28,095 nt of DNA from Sulfurimonas sp. (lineage in GTDB: Bacteria > Campylobacterota > Campylobacteria > Campylobacterales > Sulfurimonadaceae): contig QNZR01000067.1 of NCBI GenBank assembly GCA_003978475.1, forward strand, positions 1-28,095. Reading direction: 5' to 3'. Shown in pieces: positions 16,899-24,261 of the stretch. The position numbers and the translations under genes are program-made. Numbering within the stretch: position 1 is the stretch's first letter; every line of letters begins with the position of its first letter. The notes beneath the pieces are model-generated. The model saw nothing but the letters and a program-made list of their open reading frames with translations. It had not been told where the DNA came from and ran no database searches.

Positions 16899-17154
16899 CC
16901 CCGTACTTTCTGCTAATGGCATCTTTGACAAGCTTCACTTCAGTACTCTCATTGATTCTGGCGACAAAGAACTCTTCTTCGACTTTTCGCACTTCGGCAA
17001 TCAGCCCACCCGTCGTCACAATCTTGTCACCTTTTTTAAGTGCTTCAATCATCTCCTGATGTCTTTTTTGCTGTTGCTGCTGCGGTCGAATGATTATGAA
17101 ATACATAATCGCCAGTAAAATAATAAAGGGGAATAGCTGTGCTAAAATTTCCAT
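16888..17154 (-). CDS. yajC: Preprotein translocase accessory subunit YajC
   Basis: This 88-residue protein has one membrane helix at about 8-22, then the family hallmark I-R-P-Q-Q-Q-Q-Q-K-R followed by the cytoplasmic YajC domain (G-D-K-I-V-T-T-G-G). YajC joins the SecDF complex. It is the first gene of the 12-gene operon, with AAAGGA about 9 nt before the ATG and a TATAAT at 17185-17190 on the minus strand. Confidence 0.95.
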   Translation of the reverse strand: MEILAQLFPFIILLAIMYFIIIRPQQQQQKRHQEMIEALKKGDKIVTTGGLIAEVRKVEEEFFVARINESTEVKLVKDAISRKYGDEA

Positions 17155-17184
17155 GTAATGTCATCCTTTGATAAAATTAGCTGC

Positions 17185-17217
17185 ATTATACTCAAAGAAG
17201 GGTAAAAAAAGTATAAT
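17185..17217. promoter_or_regulatory. Divergent, mutually overlapping promoters of yajC operon and lnt
   Basis: A perfect TATAAT on the minus strand (17190-17185) serves yajC and a perfect TATAAT on the plus strand (17212-17217) serves lnt. The hexamers are only 21 bp apart, so the -35 region of each covers the -10 of the other. Polymerase should not be able to occupy both at once. The lnt transcript would start at about 17224-17225, at or next to the ATG. Confidence 0.5.
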
Positions 17218-17224
17218 ATGCTCC

Positions 17225-18460
17225 ATGCAATCTGTTTATCAACGACTCAACACTCTATCACCGCTCACGCAAGACCTTCTCATGGCGTGGATCGTAGCCA
17301 TACTCTTCTCATTGTCACTGTATCTTGAGCATTTCGGCTATACCCTCTATATGGTAAATTCTCTCGCAGCACTCAGTGTCTTCTACCTGCTCTTGCATAT
17401 CAATCGCCGCACCCTTTTTTTAAGCGGATTTTTTATTGGTCTGTTGTGGTTTTATTGGATTGGTTTTAGTTTTCAGTATTACAATGTAACCTGGATGGTG
17501 CCCTTTGTAAGCCTGGGTTTCGGTCTCATCTATGCCCTGTTTTTCGGCATTATTTCCCTCAGCAACAACGCTCTTGTTCGTGCTTTGATCATCATTGCGT
17601 TAACATTTGCCGAACCCTTTGACTTCAACTGGATGCAGTTTGAACTGCTCTTTGTCAATAGTTATTTCGGTATTTTCAAATGGCAATTCATACTGATTGT
17701 AACCGCACTGGCACTTTTTTCTACATGTAAATCACCGTGGAGATATGGCATGCTGTTACTCCTGTTTGGCGCACTCTCATGGCATCAACCCGACAAGTCA
17801 CTCCCGGACATTACCATAAAACTGGTTCCCATGGAGTTGCCGCAAGAGTTGAAATGGCAACCCTACATGCGCGAGCAGATTCTTGCCTACAACTTCCATG
17901 CCATTGACGATGCCATTGCCCAACATTACGATATGGTCGTTTTAAGCGAATCGGCCTTCCCGCTTTTTTTAAATCATGAACCCCGGCTCATTGAAACACT
18001 CAAGGAGTATTCTAAAAAAATTGTTATTGTCACCGGTGCACTGGAAGAGCGCCATCATCACAACTACAACGTCACCTATATTTTTAACGATACCGATATT
18101 ATCATTGCCAAAAAGATGATACTCGTACCTTTTGGTGAGTATATTCCTTTGCCAAAATTTATGCGCAACTATGTTAACCAGACTTTTTTTGATGGCGCTT
18201 CAGACTACTTAAGCGCCGATACTCCGACCGATTTTACCGTGAAAAGCATCACCTTTCGCAATGCCATCTGCTATGAAGCCACCTGTGAAGAGCTCTATGA
18301 GGACAATCCAAAATATCTTATTGCCATGAGCAATAACGCATGGTTTGCGCCGTCCATTGAGCCGACGCTGCAAAAACTACTGATGCAATATTATGCACGC
18401 AAACACAACAGCATCATCTTTCATGCTGCCAATATGGGCGGTACGGGTATTATTCAATGA
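17225..18460 (+). CDS. lnt: Apolipoprotein N-acyltransferase
   Basis: This 411-residue inner-membrane enzyme adds the third acyl chain to the N-terminal cysteine of lipoproteins. About seven hydrophobic helices fill the first 190 residues, followed by a periplasmic nitrilase-like domain with a complete catalytic triad: E242 (V-V-L-S-E-S-A), K297 (A-K-K-M-I-L-V-P-F-G-E-Y) and C349 (A-I-C-Y-E). The protein ends at A-N-M-G-G-T-G-I-I-Q, without the final cytoplasmic helix seen in E. coli Lnt. The frame overlaps the next gene by 4 nt (ATGA), so the end is genuine. An upstream in-frame TTG at 17168 would add 19 residues unlike the family and lies ahead of the likely promoter. No ribosome site precedes ATG 17225, which suggests a leaderless mRNA. 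Confidence 0.9.
   Translation: MQSVYQRLNTLSPLTQDLLMAWIVAILFSLSLYLEHFGYTLYMVNSLAALSVFYLLLHINRRTLFLSGFFIGLLWFYWIGFSFQYYNVTWMVPFVSLGFGLIYALFFGIISLSNNALVRALIIIALTFAEPFDFNWMQFELLFVNSYFGIFKWQFILIVTALALFSTCKSPWRYGMLLLLFGALSWHQPDKSLPDITIKLVPMELPQELKWQPYMREQILAYNFHAIDDAIAQHYDMVVLSESAFPLFLNHEPRLIETLKEYSKKIVIVTGALEERHHHNYNVTYIFNDTDIIIAKKMILVPFGEYIPLPKFMRNYVNQTFFDGASDYLSADTPTDFTVKSITFRNAICYEATCEELYEDNPKYLIAMSNNAWFAPSIEPTLQKLLMQYYARKHNSIIFHAANMGGTGIIQ
17722..17732. repeat. TACATGTAAAT palindrome, copy 6 (inside lnt)
   Basis: Read Ser-Thr-Cys-Lys-Ser (TCT ACA TGT AAA TCA), the second copy in this alternative frame. Confidence 0.7.
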
Positions 18461-19032
18461 GTCTGCTGTTAGAAACCATACACGCAGCAGAAGGAAAAAT
18501 TTTACATGTAAATTACCATCAGGCCCGTCTGGAATATTCTCTCAAACAACTGGGACTTCGTGTCCGCCATAATCTCTTAACACTGCTGCATCCTCCTGTC
18601 AAAGGAGTGTATCGCTGTCGGGTTGTGTATGATGAACAGACCTGTACCGTCGAGTACCTTCCTTATGTGCCAAAAAAGATCAAAACTCTCAAGGTTATTG
18701 AGGCACCGATACTGAATTATGGACTCAAATATGCTGACCGCAGCGCTCTTGATGCTCTGTTTCAACTGCGGGGTCATTGTGATGACATCGCCATTATTCA
18801 AAACGGCTTCCTGAGTGACACGACCATTGCCAATATTGCCCTTTTTGACGGCAAACAGTGGTGTACCCCGACATCACCGCTATTACACGGTACCACTCGG
18901 CAACGGCTGCTCGATACGAAAAAAATCATTGAAAAGCCGATTCCTCTAAGTAGTATCGAGCGGTATCAAAAATCTGCTGTTTTTAATGCCATGATGGGAT
19001 TTGTTGAGCTTGAAGATGGTATAATTTTTTAA
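18457..19032 (+). CDS. Short class IV aminotransferase, PabC-like (possible 4-amino-4-deoxychorismate lyase)
   Basis: This 191-residue protein resembles the PLP-dependent class IV fold: H-V-N-Y-H-Q-A-R-L near the N-terminus, K91 in G-L-K-Y-A-D-R as the likely PLP lysine, and the phosphate-binding stretch L-S-D-T-T-I-A-N-I-A at 119-128. The family usually has Glu where D121 stands (S-E-T-T or T-E-G). It is much shorter than E. coli PabC (about 270), mainly because the N-terminal domain is reduced. Such short forms are, as far as I recall, usual in Campylobacterota and are the candidate lyase giving p-aminobenzoate for folate. Its pathway partner folC is in the divergent operon. It overlaps lnt by ATGA. 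The exact reaction is inferred. Confidence 0.75.
   Translation: MSLLLETIHAAEGKILHVNYHQARLEYSLKQLGLRVRHNLLTLLHPPVKGVYRCRVVYDEQTCTVEYLPYVPKKIKTLKVIEAPILNYGLKYADRSALDALFQLRGHCDDIAIIQNGFLSDTTIANIALFDGKQWCTPTSPLLHGTTRQRLLDTKKIIEKPIPLSSIERYQKSAVFNAMMGFVELEDGIIF
18501..18514. repeat. TTTACATGTAAATT palindrome, copy 7 (inside the pabC-like gene)
   Basis: A 12-bp perfect palindrome plus TT. Read Leu-His-Val-Asn (TTA CAT GTA AAT) at residues 16-19. Confidence 0.75.
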
Positions 19033-19052
19033 AACTATGCTAGAGGAAACAT

Positions 19053-19508
19053 ATGTTAATTGATATCGTCAAAGACGACGGCTTTGGATCACTCATGGAC
19101 AAACACATTGAAGAGTTGTTGCTGTATCTTTTTGAGCAGAACCAGAATTTTGGAATCTTGTGTAAAATTGAGCACGTCACGTTTGAGCCGTCTCTGCCGG
19201 AACATATACGCGATGAGTTCCGTCAAATGACCCTCTTTTTTCTTGCCGGATACACATTTGAAAGTGCCCGTCTGGAAGAAGGGTATCTCTCTTTTGAAGC
19301 CGGATTTGGCAGTGAAAATGTTGGCAGCGTCGTTACGCTTCCGCTACTGGGGATTATGCAGATCATTGTCGATGAGACTCCGGTTTTTGTTAATCTTGCC
19401 TCGGTAAAAGAGGGCAAGAAAGAACCTCGCGAGATCCCTACCGGTGTCAATAACTCAATGGCATCCTTTCTTTCCAACCCGGAAAATCAGAAGTTTATTA
19501 AAAAATAG
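19053..19508 (+). CDS. Small cytosolic protein, possible distant SspB-like ClpXP adaptor
   Basis: This 151-residue protein has no signal peptide or membrane helix. I do not recognise it by name. Residues 50-116 follow the layout of the alphaproteobacterial SspB fold: an R-x-x-F/Y-x-x-M-T-x-x-x-L segment, a beta strand, an L-S-F-x-x-x-F-G strand, then V-x-x-P-L-x-x-I-x-x-I-x-V-D. After this the chain turns polar and probably disordered (117-151), ending Q-K-F-I-K-K. SspB proteins likewise end in a flexible tail with a hydrophobic-basic ClpX-binding peptide. The link to SspB is a pattern match by eye and may be wrong. AGAGGAA lies 5 nt before the ATG. The gene lies 20 bp after the pabC-like gene, likely in the lnt operon. 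Confidence 0.8.
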   Translation: MLIDIVKDDGFGSLMDKHIEELLLYLFEQNQNFGILCKIEHVTFEPSLPEHIRDEFRQMTLFFLAGYTFESARLEEGYLSFEAGFGSENVGSVVTLPLLGIMQIIVDETPVFVNLASVKEGKKEPREIPTGVNNSMASFLSNPENQKFIKK

Positions 19509-19514
19509 CTGCCC

Positions 19515-20717
19515 CTAATAAAAACGGACACCCTGCGCTGTTAACTCATAGTGGATATTGAGTTTGTCGGAATATTGAAAGGTTCCGTTGTCTTTGACAC
19601 CCTGAAGTTTGTATGCCGCATTCGTATGCACCCCAAGAACAACCCAGTCAAATTTGGTACTACCGTCTCCGTCCACATCAGATCCCAGATAAATCATCTT
19701 CCATACCGGCTCTACCGTAATATTGTAAACCTCTTTCCACCCGAAAACATCATCCTCGCTCGGTGGGCTGCCCTGTAACTGAAATATGCGACCGTTACGC
19801 ATCTCATACACCCAGTCAAATGCCCTGGGAACATTCTGGAAATCGTGCGGTGAAAATGTACCTTCAATCGTGTAAAACTCTCTATTTTTCAGCGTCTCTT
19901 CCAGTGTCGTATTACGCTTTAAAACTCCGGTATAGCCTTCAATCCAGGCAACATAATTTTGTACTTTGGTATAGATTCCGGGAAAATTTTCAGCCCCACA
20001 CATCTGCGTTTCGGAACCGCCAAAACTGACAATACCCGCCAGATCATAGCCTGTGCCGTGAGAAATAATCAGCGGACCGCCGCTGTCACCCTGACAGCTG
20101 TCTTTACTCCCGTCCATATAACCGGCACAGAACATATTGTTCGTTAGCTCAATTCCCTCAGTACGGTAGGAGTAGCGACACCGTTGAAAATCAATAATCT
20201 TAAGATCGACCTCCATTAACTCGCTGGGGAACTCCTGTGTCGTCGTCGACATATTACCCCATCCTGCCACCAGAGCGGAAATACCTTCTTGTAATGAGAT
20301 ATTATGGGCAAGGCGCGCCGGTGCTACCGTCGTAACAGGAGAAGAAAGTTTAAGCAGGGCAATGTCGTTATCGACACTCAGGTCGCTGTATTGAGGATGT
20401 CGTATGACCTGCTTGACCCGTATTACCGTATCGTTACTATATACATAATAGCTTCCTGCCATTACCGATAGGGATGATGGTAGTACCACACCGTTATCGG
20501 TAGAGATACAGTGTGCTGCCGTCACCACCCATTGCGGAGCAATCAGTGATGCACCGCAGATATGTTCACCGTCTTGACGCAATGAAAGTATCCACTCCCA
20601 CCGAGGACTCTTCTGATCCACCTGAGTTCCGTTAATAATACGCAAATGCGTGGCATGTTGCGCCAAAAGCGTTGCTCCTAAAACCCATGAGGCAAGAAAG
20701 CACTGAAAAATTTTCAT
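19515..20717 (-). CDS. Exported trypsin-like serine protease (S1A) with extra C-terminal domain
   Basis: This 400-residue protein starts with a Sec signal peptide likely cut after T-L-L-A, then a short propeptide ending T-H-L-R, then I-I-N-G-T as the mature N-terminus made by tryptic activation. The triad is intact: H69 (T-A-A-H-C), D118 (D-N-D-I-A-L-L) and S212 (G-D-S-G-G-P). D206, six residues before the serine, is the trypsin specificity residue, predicting cleavage after Lys/Arg. Six cysteines fall where three chymotrypsin-fold disulfides form. After the protease domain (ending near 262) come about 135 residues of unknown, Trp/Tyr-rich beta character. An upstream in-frame GTG would add eight residues, but the ATG at 20715-20717 has GAGGA 7 nt before it. 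Zymogen-type S1A proteases are uncommon in Campylobacterota, so gene transfer is plausible. Confidence 0.92.
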   Translation of the reverse strand: MKIFQCFLASWVLGATLLAQHATHLRIINGTQVDQKSPRWEWILSLRQDGEHICGASLIAPQWVVTAAHCISTDNGVVLPSSLSVMAGSYYVYSNDTVIRVKQVIRHPQYSDLSVDNDIALLKLSSPVTTVAPARLAHNISLQEGISALVAGWGNMSTTTQEFPSELMEVDLKIIDFQRCRYSYRTEGIELTNNMFCAGYMDGSKDSCQGDSGGPLIISHGTGYDLAGIVSFGGSETQMCGAENFPGIYTKVQNYVAWIEGYTGVLKRNTTLEETLKNREFYTIEGTFSPHDFQNVPRAFDWVYEMRNGRIFQLQGSPPSEDDVFGWKEVYNITVEPVWKMIYLGSDVDGDGSTKFDWVVLGVHTNAAYKLQGVKDNGTFQYSDKLNIHYELTAQGVRFY

Positions 20718-20779
20718 AAAAATATCCTCAATAATATACACAGCACCCTTAGGTTGCCGTAGAGCTAATACAAAATATT

Positions 20780-21679
20780 CTAAGCTTTTATCGTTAGCAG
20801 ATAATTAACAACATTATCGACAAAAGCATCGTGTTTACGCTCTTTTAGATATGCAATATAGAGCTTCCGAACAATTTTATGGTTTTTAATGCGCGATTCA
20901 AACAGACGTCCTGACGCTACCTCGTCGGCAATGACATGACGCGACATAATAGAGACCACCGGTCGCTCCGTGTCTTTGGGTGAATGCATGACCGTCTCTT
21001 TAATAGCTGTTGGACTCGAAAGGACACCGATAACATTAAAATCATTACACGCAACATCAATCTCTTCAAATACTTCTGCAGCCAAACGTCGGGTATGGGA
21101 TTCCGGTTCCCTGCAGATCCAGTCAAAATTAAACAGATACTCGCCCCGTACCTGCTTGGGAAGGGGCTGATTGGAAAAAAGCACCATCTCGTCTTCTATC
21201 CACTCCCTGTAGATAATACCGTCTCGAAAAATCGGAGACTCTATGAGCGCCATATCTATTTTTTTATCTTGCAGGTCATCAAGCACCTCTTTAGAGAGGC
21301 TGACATGCAAGTGTACTTCATTATCGATTCTCTTTTTAATACCGCCTAAATATCCCGGTAACAGATAGTTTCCAATCGAAAATGATGCCCCCATAATAAA
21401 GGTAAACTCTTTGTTAATAATTTTAAGAAGCTCTTTCTCACTCGCACCAATGGCTTTTTCAAGTTTTTGCGCAATACGGTAAAGGTCTTCACCTTCTTTG
21501 GTCAGACGAATACCGTTTTTCTTACGATCAACAATTTTGGTATCCAGATACTCCTCTATGAACTTAATCTGCTGTGTGACAGCAGGCTGGGAAATTCCCA
21601 GTTTTGATGACGCCTTAGAAAAGCTCTTCTCTTTAATAACCGTCAAAAAGGTGTGCAATTTTGCAAAATCCTTGAGCAT
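20780..21679 (-). CDS. LysR family transcriptional regulator
   Basis: This 299-residue regulator has an N-terminal winged helix-turn-helix (about 5-64, with S-F-S-K-A-S-S-K-L-G-I-S-Q-P-A-V-T-Q-Q-I) and a periplasmic-binding-protein-like effector domain from about 92. The ligand is not predictable from sequence. AGGA lies 6 nt before the ATG, and a strong minus-strand promoter (TTGCAA, 17 bp, TATAAT) precedes it. It is transcribed towards the protease gene, whose start is about 60 bp downstream, so the two may be co-transcribed. It is divergent from the UvrD-like helicase. LysR proteins usually bind between themselves and a divergent gene, and the repeat at 21708-21730 is a candidate site. Confidence 0.93.
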   Translation of the reverse strand: MLKDFAKLHTFLTVIKEKSFSKASSKLGISQPAVTQQIKFIEEYLDTKIVDRKKNGIRLTKEGEDLYRIAQKLEKAIGASEKELLKIINKEFTFIMGASFSIGNYLLPGYLGGIKKRIDNEVHLHVSLSKEVLDDLQDKKIDMALIESPIFRDGIIYREWIEDEMVLFSNQPLPKQVRGEYLFNFDWICREPESHTRRLAAEVFEEIDVACNDFNVIGVLSSPTAIKETVMHSPKDTERPVVSIMSRHVIADEVASGRLFESRIKNHKIVRKLYIAYLKERKHDAFVDNVVNYLLTIKA

Positions 21680-21707
21680 TATAATTCCTATAAGTTAGTT
21701 GAATAGA

Positions 21708-21730
21708 ATAATTATAACTCATAATTATAA
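21708..21730. repeat. Direct repeat of ATAATTATAA, possible operator overlapping the lysR promoter
   Basis: Two identical copies (21708-21717 and 21721-21730) stand 13 bp apart, start to start. The first copy contains the -10 hexamer of the minus-strand lysR promoter (21716-21711; -35 TTGCAA at 21739-21734). Binding here would block lysR transcription, as expected for autoregulation. Confidence 0.4.
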
Positions 21731-21744
21731 TCATTGCAATAGTA

Positions 21745-21774
21745 TTGTCACAATTTCTCATTTTTGGCTATAAT
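21745..21774 (+). promoter_or_regulatory. Sigma-70-type promoter of the uvrD/pcrA gene
   Basis: TTGTCA (21745-21750), an 18-bp spacer and a perfect TATAAT (21769-21774) give an expected start near 21781 and a leader of about 28 nt. This rules out the in-frame TTG at 21764 as translation start. Confidence 0.55.
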
Positions 21775-21808
21775 ATTCACTATATATGTTGTGAAAAGTA
21801 GTTTTAAA

Positions 21809-23860
21809 ATGGAACATGAGATTTTTAAAGATTTAAATGATGCACAAAAACACGCTGTCAGGCAAATTGACGGTCCGCTGCTCATCCTTGCCGGAGCAGG
21901 TAGCGGTAAAACCAAAACGATTACCTCTCGTCTGGCGTACCTTCTTGAAGAAGTCGGCGTGCCACCGTCACAAACCTTAACGCTGACCTTTACCAACAAA
22001 GCTGCCAAAGAGATGCGCGAGCGTGCTTTAAAAATGATTACTACCACCTCCTACCCACCGCTTCTGTGTACCTTTCATAAATTTGGATTGCTCTTTTTAA
22101 AATTCCATATTCATCTGCTTAATCGCGACAATAATTTTGTTGTTATTGACAATGACGATCGCAAACGCATCATAAAAAAAATCAATTCCGACATCCCCAC
22201 ACCACTTATCGGGAGTGAAATATCACGCTACAAAAACTCGCTCATCTCACCAACGGAAGCCTATGCACAGGCCGAGCTTAAAAACTACAAACAGATTGCC
22301 AAAATCTATGAAGAGTACGAACACTATCTGCTGGAAAATAATTTGGTGGACTTTGATGATCTTCTGGCACTGACGTATAAAATACTTGATGAAAACGATG
22401 ATTTGGCACAAGAAACCAGCAACAAATACCGCTATATTATGATTGACGAGTACCAAGATACCAATGAAATTCAACTCAAACTTCTTCAAAAACTCTGTAC
22501 AACACACCATAATATCTGTGTCGTCGGTGATGATGACCAGAGTATTTACGGATGGCGCGGTGCTCATATTCGCAATATTTTGGAGTTTCATCAGGACTTC
22601 CAAAATGCCCAAATTGTCAAGTTGGAAAAAAATTACCGCTCGACCCAAAAAATTCTCAATGTTGCCAACGCTCTGATTGAACACAATCGTTCACGACTGG
22701 GAAAAACCCTCCAATCCACCCGTCATGAAGGCACAGATGTCATTACCATAAAATCCGATCATGAGAATGAGGAGTCCAAAAAAATTGCTGCGTATATTAC
22801 CGAGCTGCTGAACTCCGGTGAACGTGCCAGTGAAATTGCCGTACTCTACCGCATCAATGCCCTGAGCCGATCCCTCGAAGAGGGGCTTAACCGTGCCGGA
22901 ATTTCCTACCGTCTGGTCGGCGGTTTGCGCTTTTATGATCGAGCCGAAATTAAAGATATGATCAGCTACCTTCGGGTGATTACCAACCATCATGACAACT
23001 TCTCCATAAAACGCATCATCAACAAGCCTAAGCGGGGTATCGGCAAAGCCACTGTTGAAAAACTGGAGCTGGCATCTATACGTCATGAGACATCGATATT
23101 CAGTCTTATTGATACCCTTTCTTTAAACGAACTCGAAGCCATTGTGCGAAAAAAAAATGCGGCAACACTCAAAACTTTTGTGAAAAATATTAAAGCTGTT
23201 ACCCTCATTGCCAACAGCTCCACCTATGATTTTATTGATGCGCTTGAAGCCATGTTTACCATTAGAGACATCTATGCCAATACACCCGATGCTATGGAGA
23301 AAACAGCCAATATCGATGAATTTTACGGCATGTTTCGGGACTTTGTCATTGCCAATCCCGATGCCGGGCTTGATGAGTTCTTAAACGACATTACCCTGCA
23401 AAGCGAACAGGATGAAGTTGAAGGAGAAAGCATCTACATTATGAGCATTCATGCCTCCAAAGGATTGGAATTCAAACATACCTTTATTATTGGTCTGGAA
23501 GAAGGTTTTCTGCCGCTTTTAGGTGATGGAAGCAATATTGAAGAGGAGCGGCGGCTCGGTTATGTCTCGTTCACCCGGGCCAAAGACACGCTTACCCTCT
23601 CGCATGTCTCAAGCCGGTTTTACAAAGGGCGGCGTACCGATTTACAGAAAAGTCGTTTTTTCAACGAAGCCGGCTTGTGTGAAGGATCGCTCAAGCTGGA
23701 ACAACACACCGCCTTTAAAAAAGGAGATCTGGTACGTCACAAAATTTTTGGTGCCGGACGCATCATCGGTGTGAGTAAATCGGGTCGCGAATTTAAACTC
23801 TCCATTAATTTTGGCGGCAACAAACGCGAAATTCTCGCCTCCTTTGTAGAACGGCTTTAA
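21809..23860 (+). CDS. pcrA: UvrD/PcrA/Rep superfamily 1A DNA helicase
   Basis: This 683-residue 3'-5' helicase acts in repair and in clearing proteins from replicating DNA. Walker A A-G-A-G-S-G-K-T is at 28-35, T-F-T-N-K-A-A near 69, D-E-Y-Q-D near 213, then G-D-D-D-Q-S-I-Y-G-W-R-G, Y-R-S-T, V-x-x-M-S-I-H-A-S-K-G-L-E-F and V-S-F-T-R-A. The C-terminal part (about 635-683, G-D-L-V-R-H-K-I-F-G-A-G) is the Tudor-like domain seen in PcrA/UvrD, which contacts RNA polymerase. It is shorter than E. coli UvrD (720). No strong ribosome site precedes ATG 21809. An A9 run at 23149-23157 codes for Arg-Lys-Lys-Asn. The gene precedes truB, as in Campylobacter. Rep, UvrD and PcrA cannot be told apart firmly by eye. 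Confidence 0.93.
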   Translation: MEHEIFKDLNDAQKHAVRQIDGPLLILAGAGSGKTKTITSRLAYLLEEVGVPPSQTLTLTFTNKAAKEMRERALKMITTTSYPPLLCTFHKFGLLFLKFHIHLLNRDNNFVVIDNDDRKRIIKKINSDIPTPLIGSEISRYKNSLISPTEAYAQAELKNYKQIAKIYEEYEHYLLENNLVDFDDLLALTYKILDENDDLAQETSNKYRYIMIDEYQDTNEIQLKLLQKLCTTHHNICVVGDDDQSIYGWRGAHIRNILEFHQDFQNAQIVKLEKNYRSTQKILNVANALIEHNRSRLGKTLQSTRHEGTDVITIKSDHENEESKKIAAYITELLNSGERASEIAVLYRINALSRSLEEGLNRAGISYRLVGGLRFYDRAEIKDMISYLRVITNHHDNFSIKRIINKPKRGIGKATVEKLELASIRHETSIFSLIDTLSLNELEAIVRKKNAATLKTFVKNIKAVTLIANSSTYDFIDALEAMFTIRDIYANTPDAMEKTANIDEFYGMFRDFVIANPDAGLDEFLNDITLQSEQDEVEGESIYIMSIHASKGLEFKHTFIIGLEEGFLPLLGDGSNIEEERRLGYVSFTRAKDTLTLSHVSSRFYKGRRTDLQKSRFFNEAGLCEGSLKLEQHTAFKKGDLVRHKIFGAGRIIGVSKSGREFKLSINFGGNKREILASFVERL

Positions 23861-24261
23861 AGATACATGATTTGTGACAGCAATATCATCACCAGTACCA
23901 GTGAAAAGGGGAAAATATGGCTTTTAAAGAGCCACGGGTTCATCCCGAAAAACTTCTGGTTAAAGCCGCGGATTCCCAGCCATAATCCTAAAAAGGCTTT
24001 AATAGCGAGCATGGTCTGAAAGTAACTCAACCCTCCGTTCTCAATGGCTCCAAAGACCTGTGTAAACATATAAATGCCGGTTCCGACAGCTACCAGCAGG
24101 GCATAAGGAACAACCTTTCGCACATGCATCATAATGGCTTCACGTGCTCTGGCAGACTCTTCGGGTGTCAAGCTTTGCGGCATTTTGGAGAGAAAGAGAT
24201 TATCGACAAAAAGAAATCCCCCATAAATAAAGACGGCATAAATATGCACAATATGTACCAA
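23857..24261 (-). CDS. Four-TM integral membrane protein, CopD/DUF2269-like, unassigned
   Basis: This protein of about 134 residues has four predicted membrane helices, a basic loop (R-K-V-V-P-Y) before the second and a hydrophobic C-terminus. Histidines in the first helix (V-H-I-V-H-I-Y) recall heme- or copper-linked membrane families such as CopD, but I cannot assign it. The start is unclear. The nearest usable codon is TTG 24259-24261, which has no ribosome site, whereas AAGGA at 24281-24285 is correctly placed for ATC (24271-24273) or ATT (24268-24270), which would add three or four residues (I-I-Y-E). An ATG at 24279-24281 is out of frame and reaches only 36 codons. Its stop overlaps that of the convergent helicase gene by 4 bp. 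Confidence 0.75.
   Translation of the reverse strand: MVHIVHIYAVFIYGGFLFVDNLFLSKMPQSLTPEESARAREAIMMHVRKVVPYALLVAVGTGIYMFTQVFGAIENGGLSYFQTMLAIKAFLGLWLGIRGFNQKFFGMNPWLFKSHIFPFSLVLVMILLSQIMYL

Noticed and set aside
17145..17158. ATTTCCATGTAAT at the yajC start codon, resembling the palindrome
   Set aside because: Two mismatches to the consensus, and explained by the start codon context.
17225..18460. Lnt as a truncated pseudogene because it stops soon after the catalytic domain
   Set aside because: All three catalytic residues are present, the stop forms an ATGA overlap with the next gene, and Campylobacterota Lnt proteins are generally short.
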